Positions 47,301 through 58,980 are shown, counted from the stretch's first letter. The stretch is 64,000 nucleotides of DNA from Progne subis subis (GCA_022316685.1 JAKJHU010000141.1:890921-954920), one strand, 5' to 3'. A program made the numbers and translations. Notes: generated by a model from the letters alone, not told the origin.

Positions 47301-50300
47301 CTTTCTCCCACAATATTTAGAGCTAGACAGACACGCACAGGAGGAAAAGATTTTGTTTTCAAACTGCAATGGCAAGGAGAAGCATGATTATGTTTATGAA
47401 AATAAGCTTAAAAGCAAACAAGTGTTGCTACTGAGGATACAAAGAAGGGGAATATCTAGAAAAACTGAGGTTTCAAGCAGGTTTTACAGGAACTAGATTA
47501 ATTTCAGTCTTCCACTGTCAACAATGCATTCACTGCTAAACCTGACTCCAAGAAAACCAAAAAAAGCTGCTGTATATTTAGGTAAAGAATCACTGTGCAT
47601 TTTGTTTCCCCCTCCTCCTCTCTCTTTGAGAGGCTTCAGCTTACCCTTTGTTCATAACTCACAGGCAGAGTAGGAAAAGCAGTGTCATCATCTCCTTTGA
47701 TTTCACAGAAAATGACAGTTTCTTCTGGCCCTTGGGGCTCCTCTGCAGCCCCTGGCACAAAGCCGTACTGGCACTCCTTGCTCACACAGGGCAGCGGGCG
47801 GCGGCTGTACGAGCTTGGGGAATGAGAGAGGAGGTGAGGAGTCACCACCACCTGCACTTTCACCTGCCTCTGGCTGCTCAATTTTATCTCAGTTCTTTCT
47901 GCAGAGCCACAAGAAACCTGCTCTTTCACACTCTGCTGCAAATTCGTGCCCCACCATCCTCCCCAGTGCCTGGTAGAGCAATCTTTAGTGGAAGAGGTTT
48001 GTTGTCACTTAGCAGGACCTGCAGGAGAAGCTGTCATAGCTCTGACAGCCTCTCCTCCCTGGGCTGGGGTAGAATGCTGTTTGAGGGCCAAGCATGTCAG
48101 GTCTCTCTATAAATCAGGCAGACCCCCCGAGTTTAAAAGGGGAAAAGGTGCAAGTACCAGAAGTGCCTCTCAGCTGTAGCTCTACCTGAACAGTACAAAC
48201 TCTCTCCCCTAACCAGTCTGCACACCACAAGTGAACAGAAAACAAGTGGCCACCTCAGGTTTTCAAAGCTTCCTACCTCGGCATGCCGGGCTCACGGTGG
48301 TGTCTGGGAGGATTCTGCTGGTGATAGGGTTTGTAGGGTGCCATGGCTGCCCCTCCCTGGGAGCAGTGGATGGGAGGGAAGCGCCCTGAGGGAGCACCGT
48401 GCTGCAGCCGGGGTGGCAGTACTGGCTGTCCCCTGCTGTAAGCCACAGCCATGAACACCTCCTTCCCACGCACTTTCTTCAGCATCCTCTTCCGTGTTTT
48501 CATGTCCATTTCTGCAGCTTCCATTGAGGACAGAAAAGAGATTTACACCTTAAACTTGAGCTATGGTCTCAAATGATCAAGGGAAGAATTAATATTTGAA
48601 CCCATAGAAAAGAAACCCAGTGGCTTATTCTAGAAAAAATGCATTGCAAATATGGAAACTACAGACCCTTCTTCAGAGGGACAAGCAGAAATTCTATGAT
48701 GAGGATACAAGCATCTGACATGGAGTGCCTTCCCAGCTTCAGCTGATCCAACCAGTACTCAGAATTAAAAATTTCTCTATGCAGGCTGCATTTATTTATG
48801 GAAGTAAAAAACCTCACAACTCCTCCTCCAAATTAAACTGAACCCATATTTAAGCAGCTGGGGAAGCTCTGGTCCCTCCAGGTACCTCTGCTAATGCCAA
48901 ATCAGACAAGCTCTCTGGTACACTGACACATCTTTTAGATAGTTCTCAAGTGGCAAATTTGTTCTGGGCAACTTTGAGCAATACTAAATTTGCTTTGTAT
49001 TTCAATGGATTCACTCTTCTGCGAAGGCAAATTCATCATTGTGTGAAAGATAACTTTCCATCAAACCCCCTCAGTGGCCAAGTTTTACAGGACAGGGTAA
49101 ATTGAGTCGCTTCCAATATCCCAAGACTGCTACAGGTACAACTGTCACAAGCACCTCCCCTACTCCCCCCGCGCAGCAATGGTCCTGAAAGCCTCGTACA
49201 AACCTATTCCTGAGAAGTGTCCACCAGTTGCTTTCTGATAAATTCCTCCTCTTCTGTTGTGAGCCATGTTCCAAGCAAGGACAGGAGCCACTTGTGTTAC
49301 TGGCTTTAAGTTTGCCAAAGGAACCGTGTGCCTGCAGGAAGGACACCCACGTTAGCAGCACCCCAGGGATAAAAAAACATAAGATGAAGCAACACTGAGA
49401 CAGAGGAAAACAGTTTGTGAAAATGAATAATCTGTTTCTCTCGTATCAAGCACTTGTTACTGCTACTTGTTTAATTAGAAAAGACAAGCCAGTCTTTAGT
49501 TTAAACATTATTTACTTCCTGGGTCAAGTCTCTCTCCTCTGCCTGCATTTGCGTGTCTCCAGAGGTACAGCTAAAAGCAGGAGAACACAGAATTTTTGCA
49601 GGATGTTGTCAATCCTAGCTTCGGAGGAGGGTGAATGATTGAACAGCAAGGGGGAAAGTGATTAGATTCACCAGAAGTGCCAATTATTTCGTTGCTTGGG
49701 TACAACATAAAAACTCCAGAGAAACCCAGCAGCAGAGGGCAATTTGCTCTCCGTGAATTAAGCCCAAGCTGCAAAGATCACTTTTACATTCCAGTGAAGG
49801 AGGATTTCAAAGAAAGTATTACAGCAATCATCTTGGCCATCAGCAACCCAGGAGGAAAAACAAACCCCTCAACTAGAAAAAGTTCAAACTTGAAGTCATC
49901 ACCAGACTGCTTACTTTTCTGCCAGCTCCTCTACAAATACAGTCAGCGTGTTGCTATCCTGTCCAACTTCCTGGATATGAGCATTGTAATACTTCTCTCC
50001 TGGTTCCAGACACACCTGGAGAGAGAACAAGGGAAGCTGTTCAAAAATCCAAATTGCATCAGAATATTGTCCACAAACCACTAATAGCAAAGGCTGCTCC
50101 TACCCAGTCCCATGTTACTGAGTTGGCCCAGGAGTCTCAAATACTTCTTCAAAACTGCAACCAAACTAAAGAGCACTGTACTAACTTTAGGTAGGATAAA
50201 AAGAAGTAAAATCAGTCTTGTGAGCAACTGAGAGGCAAGATACCTGCTCTCAATTTATTGTTATCCCCTGTGACCAGCAGATAAGTACCAAGGAAGACTG

Positions 50301-53300
50301 CTGCTTAAGAACTTGAGGAGAACAGAAGATAGAGTAGGAAAAGGAAACCTCTGCACAGTGAGAAACAAGTCACTGTGAATCATTAGCACCTCCTTAAAGA
50401 GTGGTAAAAAATATGCCCTCACTACATATGACATCAGCATACAAAGAAAACTGACCTTCCTTTCAGCATCTCCTGTCCAGATCATTCTACTCCTCCTTTT
50501 TTAGCTTTTCCCTTTTTATTTTATAAAAATATTCTGCTACTTCACTGGTGAGAAAGATAAGACTATCCAGAATTGTTGCTTAGCCCAAGTGAAAAATCTA
50601 AAGACAACTACATCAAAAGCACCCCCAGGGCATTTTGAACTCTGCCTGGAACTTCTACACTCAGAACGTGGATGATGGTTTACACTGAATCCCCCAAACT
50701 GCTTTTGTATCACACTACCAAGTTTAAAGGTAGATTTCAGAAAGAAACTACATTTACAAGAACATCTACAGGGAAGAGAATGAGAAAAGCATTAGAAAAA
50801 TCTATGACATCAAATGATTTCAAGGTTTATCACAGTCCATTTAAAGTAGCTTTAACAGTTTATCATAACTGGGTCTCCTTTGAGTACTAACCTGACACTT
50901 GTCTCCTAAATAGTACTGTCTCCCAGCAAACACCATGTAGTCAGTTTTTTGAAGCTCTAAAAATAAATGGATAAATAAATAAAAGGGGGGAAAAAAGCCT
51001 TTAAGCTACTGTTTTTTCTTCACATATCCTGCAAGTACTTCATAACAGCATCCAACTATAAATTATAGGCCAGTTGAGTTAAATGCTTCCTGTGCATACC
51101 CGAACATTCCCCACAGTAACAGCAGAGTAACTCTAGATGTTCTTACAATAGACCATAACCAGGCTAAGTCACTTGAGACCAGGAACAGCCAGATAATGCA
51201 GCAAGCAGCACTACTACAACACTGCACTTTCTGTGGTGGCACAGAGCTAATCCTGCATTTAATACAAATCCTGGAATTAAGAATGTTGGACATCTCTTAT
51301 CTTGCCAGAGTCCCGGTGGTACTTGGCAAACGTGGAAATGTCACCCAGGAAAAGCTAACATTGCCTAAAGTCTTCTTGCTGTTAAGATTTCAGCTTTTTT
51401 TACCTCTGTTCCTTGCCTGGCTTCTCTGCACGTCAGTATTCTACACAGATAATTGGTTAGCGCACTCTGTTCCAAGAATTTTAATGATCCTCATTACTGA
51501 TTACGCCGTGGTGAAATGCTGGAGTTCTCCAGCATGCAAAGCACTTTGGGCCAGACATCAAGTATCACTTAAAAACTTATCTTTCTTGGTAACTTCTTGC
51601 TTTACAGACCAGCCACAGTGAATGTCAAGAAGCAGCCAACCTTCCCCAAGGCCAGGAGAACCATGAAATCTTTGCAGAATGTTCAAGCCCAGGAGGGCTG
51701 GGAGGCAGGAGAACAACTCATCTGACAGATCTCAATGCTAAATTTGAGATCTTCATTATTATATGATTCTGGGGCCAAAATCGTGCTCTAAAAAGAAGTC
51801 TTTGCACACATGCTGTAACAAAAACCTCACATTTGAATGCCTTCCAATACAACAGAATGGCAATGGAGTTCCGTGCTTTGCTTTGAATCCTCCTATCTTC
51901 TGTGTACAGTCCATAAGAGCAGAGATCAGATCTTTAGCAACCTTGTACCATTATATAGCATCAGAATCTGGGTATTTCGTACTTTGAATGCCAGACTGGA
52001 AACAAAGAACATGTCCTACCTACAGCTGCCTGCTGGGTTCACTTGTGTCCTTCACATTTGAGCTGAAGAAACAGGTGACTCAGATTCATAAATTTAATAC
52101 TAACCCTACTACAGGAAGAGTTCTTTGGCTTTCCCCTTTCCAAAGATACCTTTTCTGCTGTCCAGCCAAACATCAAACTCCACATTTCGATAGATGGTAG
52201 AGTCCAGTGCTTTTAGCACTTTATAAGGAACAGGCATCTTTGGAGGATTTTCTGGAGGCTAAAAACAGAATTGGAACAGAGCATTAACAAGTGCAGCTCA
52301 CATGTTCAGCACAGCCTCTATCCTGCCAGCATCTGTGCACCATTTAAAAAAGTACAGATGCTATTTTCCAAAAATTTCACTTCCACTGTATTTCCCTAAA
52401 AACTAAAACTCAAGACTATGAAAACATATCCAGGCAGTCAGGTGCTGAGCAAACTGATTCTGGAAAACAGAACAGGATCAAGACTAACACTTGTCCTGTA
52501 CTCTAAAAGAATCAAAGGAAGCCAACCAGACCAAATGAAGCCACAGCTTCAGAAGTTGGTGAATGCTGTTATTTGGAGAATTTCTGTTGTTTTATTTCAA
52601 AATTCTACTTCTGTAGAGCTTCTAGAAGGATTCTGAAGCATATACTATGGTCAAGATAAAAGTGAACTAATTTAAACCACATTCTGGGAAAAACAAACAA
52701 AAATCAGGAAACATCTGCTAAGCTCCATCTTTTGGGGGAAATAAAAATCAGCTAGAGAAGAATGAGAGAATTTCAGAAAGGAAAAGAGCATTTCCAATTT
52801 AAGAGAAACTCAAGGGAAAAACCAAAAGACGAGTAGATTGAAGAAATAAGCCACCCACTTGCCAAAACTACATTTTTAGAAAGTGGTAAAGAGGATTTAG
52901 CCCTAACAAGGGTAACATCATACAGCAGGAAAAAAGAAAAACCCAAAAGCAAACCATAAGGATTTTTCCCCGAACTGCCAAACCTTTTGCTCTTCAATGC
53001 CTTGTTTGAACTTGGTTTCCTGTAGATTGTCAGTATCGTGGCCTTCCCAGTCGTGCAGTCTAAAAAAATTGAAAATAAGACTACAAAAGCTACAACACAC
53101 GATTTCTAGCCAGGATTAATTCACCAACTGTTCATACAACCTAGAAAAGCACCATGGTGCCATCAAGTGGCACATTTTACCTTAAACACCAGCAAGGTGA
53201 AATGCAGTGCAGGACAAGCCTTTTCCAAGCTTTAAGAACTTGACCTTTGCTTGTTCCAAAACCCAACCCTAATGGGGGCTACTGCTTCCATTAGGAAAGG

Positions 53301-56300
53301 ATGAAGGGGATTCCCATGGATTGAATTCTTGCACTGTCAAGTACAAGACACACTGTGCCAGGTACCACCAAACCCATGCTGCCTGCAAGCATTCAGAGGC
53401 AGCTCTCAAGCCTTTCAGAGTTATGGAGGCTTAGAAAACTAATAGGTGTCTCATTAAAAAAAATAATGATAAAGCTCTAATGAATAAGGAGCAATTTTAC
53501 TTACAAATAAGTTGTCATTTTACAGAGTAACACACAACTATAATACAACCTGCATCAGAGGATATTCAATTACATGGCACTTCCCAGCTCCAAGGAAAGC
53601 ACACTCTCTTCCACGATATACTTGAGCTTTGTGTTTGTGTCATAGCATAGGAAAAGAAGAGTTAATATTCCATAAAAACTCATAGAAACTTGGAAAAGTT
53701 GTTCTCTGCAAGGTTTTTAAGTTTGGTGTGGTTTTTTTTCTTCCCTCTTACCAGATACCTTTCTCAGCATACTACCTCTTTTCTGATGGATTTCTGGGCT
53801 CTTTTTCATGAAGAACATCAAAGTTTGCATCCTCACTTCCTACAGGACCACTGTTTCTGTTCTTCTTGGATCTACTTCGAAACACCTCAACTGCAGACCT
53901 TAATTCTTCCTCATCCATGCCAAACACATCTTTGTAGAGGATCTCATATAATACAGCTGAACAAACCAACACAAAGCTTGATAATGTGAGATCCATAGGA
54001 ACTCCTGCAGTTTCCAAGGCAGGCAGATCCTCAGATGTTATCTACTGTTACATGGCAGTAGTGACACCAAATGCAGTTAAGGACAGGACCATAAATTAAC
54101 TCAGTTGGGAATAAGGGACTTCTGGAAGTCATTTGGTCCAACACCCACTTAACAGGTAAAAAAAAAAATAAGTCTATGCATAAAAATATACCGTGAGTTT
54201 CCATCTCTCTCCTCCCCACCCCTGAAAATTGAAACAAACCCTGCCTCTAAACATATGAAAACACACAATTCTCTTCCATAGAAAAATGATTTCAAGTTTA
54301 CCCTGGCAAATGGAAGCATTTTCCTGAAATTGTTTTGTATACACAGAGTCATAATGGCCGTTACCGGAACAACACAGTAAAATCTGGGAAAATAAAATAA
54401 AAATAAGTTTTAAGGCTGGAATGAATAACCCCAAATTCTGACATCCTTTCAGTCTACAGTTGACATCAACTCATCAAGAAAAAAATAAACATTCTCAACA
54501 TAAACATGAAAGAGCTGTAACATCAGCTCAAAACTGAAATCTAGGTAAAGTCTCTGAGTAACTTTGTATCATACAAAAAAAATACCCATCTGTACACCCT
54601 GCTGTATGGACCATGAAATAGGAGTTTGTTTCCAAGACCACAATTTGCTCAGGAAGTAAAATAAATACAATTCATTGAACGTAGCACCCTGAGACACACT
54701 ATCCTAAATGTCAAAGGCACATTTCACCCTCTGCCTGAAAGCCCAGAAGAGCATTTACTTCTCTAGCCCTTAAAACCTTTATTTCAAGAAGCAGAAGAGA
54801 TGCTTTCTGCAACACATGCATTGACACGCCATGTTAAGTCCTACCAAACTTCTTGGCACACAACCACAGCCAACTGCAACAGGCAGAAGCCCTGAGGCAG
54901 CTGTCAGCACACTGCCAGCAAGGATGCTTCCCAGAAAAGCAGCTCCCAGAGGGAGCCAAGATGCCAGGACTCTTAATTCTGTGTGCTCTGTGGATTCGGC
55001 CAACACAAGCTCTCCTCTCGTGGTGAGGAGGAGCAACACCAGAAGGAGCTGCTGCCTGAGCTCACAGTGTAATGACAGACAGATGCCAACACTTAATGAG
55101 AGCTCTGGTGGGAAAGCCTTGGAGGGCAAACATGCATTTAGACCATGCTGTTTGATTTAAACTCGGCCCATTTTGGAATTAAATTAAGCTACACAGGAAA
55201 CTGTGTAGAGGAAGAAAGAAGCACACATAAATGAAGACAGCAGTGCTCATCAACAGATCAGTAACAGCTGCAGCAGCACAGGTTCAGAGCAGACTGGCCA
55301 CCTTGGCAAATCCAGCAGCCTACACTGAAATCCACACTGCAGCAGCTTCACTGGCATCATGCCTGAAGCGGCCCCACAATTGTGCACCCACCTCTACACA
55401 GCTCCAGAAAGCACCAGAGGAGTCAGATGCAAAGTAATACAGAGTATTTGTCCTTTATGCTCCTTCCTTTTGCTCCCAGAAGTAGTGCTGATATATATAA
55501 GCTGCTCCAATAGCTCCCATTCTGAACTGGGATCAGTCTTGTGAGTCACAAAAATCAATCTGTTTGTTACAGTCATCCCTTCCCATTAACTCCCCCTTTT
55601 CAGGGATAAAAAAAAAAATTGCACAACTCATCCAGCTTCAGGAAAAGTAAGAAAACAGACGGGCAGGGGAACAGAAGGAAATTGCCCTCACTTCTACTGA
55701 CCTTGTCTTCAAAGCCATTGTCTGTAGCATGTGTGGGTGGCTTCCCAGGGTACCGGTACACAATGAAATCTCGCCTAGGTAAGCAGAGGGAAAACAAGAC
55801 TTGCAAGAGCACACTTCCAGTAGAATGTTATGAGGAAGTTTCCAGGAAGCAGTTTAGAGCTGTTGGTTTACAGAAAAATCAAGCAAAGCACTTTTCCTGA
55901 TTAATGCATGCTACCATAAAGCGACAGCCAGGTGAGCAAACCCATCCTGAGGGGAAAATAAAGATTATCTTGTGAGAGAGACCATGATATTTAGTCACAG
56001 ATTAAGTCAAATACTTATGCTTACAGACACTGAGACAATTCACTTGAAGTGATTTAGGCACCCTGTGAAAGGACTAGAACCTCAATGCACAGGGAGCTAG
56101 CAATTCTTGCCAAACTTCAGTTGTTCCTTTAGTACAGGGACAAAATGAGACAGCAAAAGGAGGCTTCTATTTTCTACCACTAGAGAGCCAGACTGCTTTT
56201 TACAGATGGCAGATAGTTCTGTGTTACCTCTGAAACAAATACCAGTGCTTACACACCAGGTAGAGCAGATACTCCTCACTTCTGGAGCTTTCAAGAACAC

Positions 56301-58632
56301 CTACAGGAGTTTTAGTCATGCTTGTGACTACCACAGAGTGTTTCCACTGCACACAGCTCTTTGGTTTTCCAGTCTTCAGCCACTAGAGGCAAACACTGGA
56401 CATTCAAGTTTAATATCAGCAAAAAGATAAACAAGCATCTCTGGAAACTGACCTTGCCCTTAATCCCTACTAGAACACAGGCTGTGATGGCACCATTTAC
56501 TATTTATGTCTGTTAAGATTTTTAGGGAAGCATTTCTCATCATATTTCACACATTCACCTCTCAGTGGCAAACAAAAAGAAGGTTCTGGTGTCAGAACCC
56601 CCACACCAAGTGCAAAACGACGTACACCTTAAGAAAGAGGTACTCACTTGTACATCATTGATAAAGCACTGATTTCCAGCTGGCCAGCACTTTCCTATGC
56701 AAAATTATGAGATTATGTGAGATAGCAGAGGCATCTGAACATCAACAACATCCTACATTTCTGTAGTAATAAAATTCTCTACTATTAAAATACCCATTCA
56801 AATTGCTTGTTAAAGCAATAATACACTGAAAGCTGAGATATAAGGATTTGGGGGAGAGTGAGGTAAAAGGAGTCTGCTACATACGGTGGCCAATTACCAA
56901 AATTAGTAAAACTAAGGTTACTGGTTAAAGACTAAAGAAAGAGAAGTCTGAACAGTAAAGGAGGAAGCAGGGGATTGTAAAGCCTGACAGACATTGCATT
57001 TAAGGTCCACACCATATATTTTGCTTTTTTCTTCTTAGAGAAAACCTACAGTTATGAATAAACTTTTGCTGTCCAGCCTGCAGAGATTGCTCCTCTGCAC
57101 CCATGAAATCCCCCACTAAAACTGGTATTATTTACACGTGTACAGTTTATTCACATTTATTCAGTACAAACCCTTAGCATTACTTATGAGTCCCCAAGAT
57201 TTAGGTCTATCTAAAAAAAAAAAAAAAAAAAAATAAAAAATCCCACAAACTCAAATAAGCACATTTTAAATAATTACCTCAACACCTTCTTGTTCTAGTC
57301 TCTCCACATTTAAATCTCTTAAGTCGTAGATCAGGCTTACCTTGGGATCTCCTAGTCGTTCTAGGTATTTCTCAAATGAGCCTTCCACATACTTTTAAAA
57401 CAAGAAAAGAAATATAAAAACTTAAGCAGTTAGAAAGCAAAGTTAAAATTAAACCTAAACACTACTTAGAAGCTACCAGCTGTTGATTTGGAAGAGGCAA
57501 GGCACAGAGAATGTAGGAATGCTTTAGGGTATCAATGTGAGAGCTCCAAGAGATCCTAAAACAAAAAATTAAGGACATGATTCCAAGTAATACTCAAGTT
57601 CCTCCTAGATTAGAAGAAGCAGTTAAATGTGATTACAGGGAAAACAAACAAAAAACCCAAAACACAACCTCCATCAATATCCTATAAACCCACACTGCAC
57701 ACACACCTGTACTTTACACAAAACCAACCAAAAACCCGTGACTTGACATCATTATACTAGAATTTCCCTCCATCTTTCAATATTTGTTCCTTGCTCCAAA
57801 ATCCTACATATTTCCCACCCAAATCCTCCAATGGTTGCTCCACAGAGAGTACACTACACAAATAACTCGCTCTGATCACTGTATAGGTTTTAGGAACTTG
57901 CTTGTTTTCAGGAACTTCAGAACCAAAGTCAAATAAAAGTCGTGCAACTGCAACTCAAGGTAAGGAAGCAGTCACCTTGTCATTTTTCCCGTCTTTCAAG
58001 CATGGTGTTCACAATGCTTAGCGCTAAACCACTGTGACCCCCATCCCACAGCATGTCCCAGCTTATATACAGAGCACACAGTACTTACGGATTCAAACCT
58101 AGACTGGTGCTGCCTCACAAACGAGACGCAAGCTTTCCTAACTTCTGCGTGATGGATCTGAGACGAAAACAGCTGGAACAATAACGTTAATAAGAGAAAA
58201 TGTTGAGAGCTTTAATTTGTTCCTGGCGTTAGGCGTAAATTCCCCACACTTAACGCCACCGCCACAGGAGGCAGGGCAGAGGCTGCGGGGCACCCGGGGA
58301 CACCCGAGGCTGAGGGGAGCCCAAGGAGCTGGAGCCGATCACACCCATCCCCACACACATTCCCAGCCATCCCCACCGCCGGCACCTCGCTCTGGGCACC
58401 CGGCCTGGTCTCCAGGAGCTCTCCGGGGGCAGCCCCGGCCCACCCCGGGCCTGAGGCGCCCCGGCTGCCCCCAGCCCGGCCGGCTGCGCACCTGCTCCGA
58501 GACGGCTCGGAAGAGGCAGGAGGCGTCTTTGGCCGTCATCTTGCGGTACAGCCCCAGGCTGCCCAGGTACTCGTCCATGGCCACCTCGCTGAAGGACTTC
58601 TGCCCGAAGTACTTCTTGGAGCTTTTGTGCAT
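38080..58632 (-). CDS. ALG13: ALG13 OTU-Tudor part (long-form C-terminal region), 23 exons, 870 codons
   Basis: OTU deubiquitinase-like domain plus Tudor domain and a long Pro/Ser-rich tail, corresponding to the C-terminal part of human long ALG13. I assembled 23 exons, all GT-AG and phase-consistent, totalling 2613 bases with stop at 38080-38082. Residues (from the ATG at 58630-58632): OTU about 20-150 with D36 and C39 ([10 protein letters not shown]) and H142 (GHYDSVYT) where an OTU triad is expected; Tudor about 290-350 ([27 protein letters not shown]); [11 protein letters not shown] about 395; Pro-rich tail ending DAPQGM. The first exon lies in its own CpG island 1.7 kb after the short ALG13 stop. 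A fused transcript would need an unclear linker; one weak in-frame acceptor would start an exon at 58705. Human symbol used for both parts. Confidence 0.9.
38453..38636 (-). CDS. ALG13: ALG13 OTU-Tudor exon 22
   Basis: 184 bases, [20 protein letters not shown] then [20 protein letters not shown] and EASAN. Acceptor tcctgcaag; donor gtttgt is weak but is the only one that keeps phase and homology (human QAEASAND). Confidence 0.84.
39521..39561 (-). CDS. ALG13: ALG13 OTU-Tudor exon 21 (micro-exon)
   Basis: 41 bases, [14 protein letters not shown], acceptor aatttcag, donor gtaagt. Matches human DTKVLQYYFNLGLQ. Confidence 0.9.
42581..42703 (-). CDS. ALG13: ALG13 OTU-Tudor exon 20
   Basis: 123 bases, [20 protein letters not shown], then [15 protein letters not shown], acceptor aattgtag, donor gtaatg. 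[11 protein letters not shown] is identical to human. The long polyproline run that precedes it in human is reduced here to PLPP. Confidence 0.9.
43905..44076 (-). CDS. ALG13: ALG13 OTU-Tudor exon 19
   Basis: 172 bases, [20 protein letters not shown], then Ala/Ser/Thr/Pro-rich sequence and [15 protein letters not shown], acceptor cttttccag, donor gtagag. Matches human AIQPLFVSPPTHGRP. Confidence 0.86.
44433..44495 (-). CDS. ALG13: ALG13 OTU-Tudor exon 18
   Basis: 63 bases, [20 protein letters not shown] then K, acceptor atcccttcag, donor gtagtg. Matches human MSPQDTVTSYNYPQK. Confidence 0.87.
45104..45159 (-). CDS. ALG13: ALG13 OTU-Tudor exon 17
   Basis: 56 bases, [19 protein letters not shown], acceptor gtcctccag, donor gtaagt. 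Corresponds to human VYSTTASTANL. Confidence 0.82.
45290..45325 (-). CDS. ALG13: ALG13 OTU-Tudor exon 16 (micro-exon)
   Basis: 36 bases, [11 protein letters not shown], acceptor cccttgtag, donor gtgagt. Matches human RYHEEYLY; phase 1 at both ends. Confidence 0.87.
45587..45716 (-). CDS. ALG13: ALG13 OTU-Tudor exon 15
   Basis: 130 bases, [20 protein letters not shown] then [16 protein letters not shown], acceptor gcttttcag, donor gtgagt. The KQTL and acidic SENG end matches human. Confidence 0.85.
47645..47813 (-). CDS. ALG13: ALG13 OTU-Tudor exon 14
   Basis: 169 bases, [20 protein letters not shown], then [24 protein letters not shown], acceptor cattccccaag, donor gtaagc. Matches human CVNKESQYGF and EETITFYE. 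An alternative acceptor (exon from 47804) is also in frame, nine bases shorter. A human stretch of roughly 35 residues before this point has no visible counterpart. Confidence 0.85.
48071..48162 (+). repeat. Dispersed segment, copy B
   Basis: gaatgctgtttgagggccaa, gcatgtc, then ggggaaaaggtgcaagtacc. It has about 25 extra bases in the middle compared with copy A. It lies in the intron between OTU-Tudor exons 13 and 14. Confidence 0.7.
48277..48511 (-). CDS. ALG13: ALG13 OTU-Tudor exon 13 (tandem acceptor)
   Basis: 235 bases, [39 protein letters not shown], then His/Pro-rich sequence ending GMPR. Donor gtagga. Acceptor chosen as ctgcag before 48511; a second AG six bases upstream (exon from 48517) would add two codons in frame. 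Confidence 0.88.
49204..49331 (-). CDS. ALG13: ALG13 OTU-Tudor exon 12
   Basis: 128 bases, [20 protein letters not shown] then NRRGGIYQK, acceptor cttcctgcag, donor gtttgt. End of the Tudor domain and start of the disordered tail. Confidence 0.9.
49915..50015 (-). CDS. ALG13: ALG13 OTU-Tudor exon 11: Tudor core
   Basis: 101 bases, [20 protein letters not shown] then [13 protein letters not shown], acceptor ctctccag, donor gtaagc. Typical Tudor pattern with the aromatic pair YY and the VFVEELAE strand. Confidence 0.94.
50892..50956 (-). CDS. ALG13: ALG13 OTU-Tudor exon 10: Tudor start
   Basis: 65 bases, [20 protein letters not shown] then CQ, acceptor tttatttttag, donor gttagt. First strand of the Tudor domain. 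Confidence 0.93.
52150..52258 (-). CDS. ALG13: ALG13 OTU-Tudor exon 9
   Basis: 109 bases, [20 protein letters not shown] then [14 protein letters not shown], acceptor tgtttttag, donor gtatct. Strongly conserved with human. Confidence 0.94.
52984..53059 (-). CDS. ALG13: ALG13 OTU-Tudor exon 8 (linker)
   Basis: 76 bases, [20 protein letters not shown] then IEEQK, acceptor attttttag, donor gtttgg. Poorly conserved hydrophilic linker, but phase and position fit the human linker ending GTEETK. Confidence 0.82.
53776..53956 (-). CDS. ALG13: ALG13 OTU-Tudor exon 7
   Basis: 181 bases, [20 protein letters not shown], then a basic KKNRNS stretch and NPSEKR, acceptor tttgttcag, donor gtagta. Helix after the OTU core followed by a hydrophilic linker. 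Confidence 0.92.
54302..54383 (-). CDS. ALG13: ALG13 OTU-Tudor exon 6: catalytic His
   Basis: 82 bases, [20 protein letters not shown] onward, acceptor attttcccag, donor gtaaac. H142 in GHYDSV is the expected OTU catalytic histidine. Confidence 0.93.
55702..55774 (-). CDS. ALG13: ALG13 OTU-Tudor exon 5
   Basis: 73 bases, [20 protein letters not shown] then FEDK, acceptor cttacctag, donor gtcagt. OTU core strand; matches human [20 protein letters not shown]. Confidence 0.93.
56648..56694 (-). CDS. ALG13: ALG13 OTU-Tudor exon 4
   Basis: 47 bases, [15 protein letters not shown] plus two bases, acceptor ttgcatag, donor gtgagt. OTU core segment. Confidence 0.92.
57341..57391 (-). CDS. ALG13: ALG13 OTU-Tudor exon 3
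   Basis: 17 codons, [17 protein letters not shown], acceptor gttttaaaag, donor gtaagc, phase 0 at both ends. Identical to the human segment as I recall it. Confidence 0.93.
58089..58172 (-). CDS. ALG13: ALG13 OTU-Tudor exon 2
   Basis: 28 codons, [20 protein letters not shown] onward, phase 0 at both ends, acceptor attgttccag, donor gtaagt. Part of the OTU fold; matches human FCSQVHHLEIRKACVSYMR. Confidence 0.93.
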
Positions 58633-58980
58633 CTTCCCGGCCGGGGCGGCTGAGGCGGGCGCGGAGACGCGGGCGAGGCGCAAGGCGCCGGGCGCGCGGC
58701 CGCCGCTAATGAGGCGCCGCTAATGAGGCACCGCGCCCACCTGCGGGACCGCCCGGCCTCCGGCCCCTCGTATCCCGCTGGAGCTGCCCCCACCGGGGCC
58801 ATTTTAAGCTGTTTTAGGCCAGTTTTTAGGGTGCCCGGCTCCCGGCGGGGATGCGCATCCCAAGCCGCGGGGAGCGGCTCCTCCCGCACCTGCCTTGGCG
58901 GAGCTCGGTGCTTCAGCTCCATCGCTCGACTGCAGACAACCAGCGGGAGCATCGGTCCAGTGGTCATTCAAAATTCCCTC
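58250..58980 (-). promoter_or_regulatory. CpG island at the OTU-Tudor first exon
   Basis: Dense CpG and very high GC over and upstream of the first OTU exon, dropping sharply to AT-rich DNA near 59.0 kb. No TATA box seen. Such islands usually mark vertebrate promoters, so the OTU-Tudor exons probably have their own start site on the - strand. Confidence 0.7.
58492..58632 (-). CDS. ALG13: ALG13 OTU-Tudor exon 1: OTU start, catalytic Asp/Cys
   Basis: 47 codons from [17 protein letters not shown], then [20 protein letters not shown] and [10 protein letters not shown]36 and C39 are the predicted OTU catalytic residues. Donor gtgcgc. The equivalent human sequence starts MHKGWKN but is internal to the long form. 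The frame upstream of this ATG stays open as GC-rich sequence, so a start or acceptor further up is possible. Confidence 0.9.

Larger units (their letters stand above)
38637..58491 (-). other. ALG13: Introns of the ALG13 OTU-Tudor gene
   Basis: Introns range from about 107 bases (38346-38452) to 3.0 kb (39562-42580). They are AT-rich and nearly free of recognisable repeats, apart from A/T tracts and one segment (48071-48162) related to 37211-37279. No nested gene seen. Confidence 0.65.
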
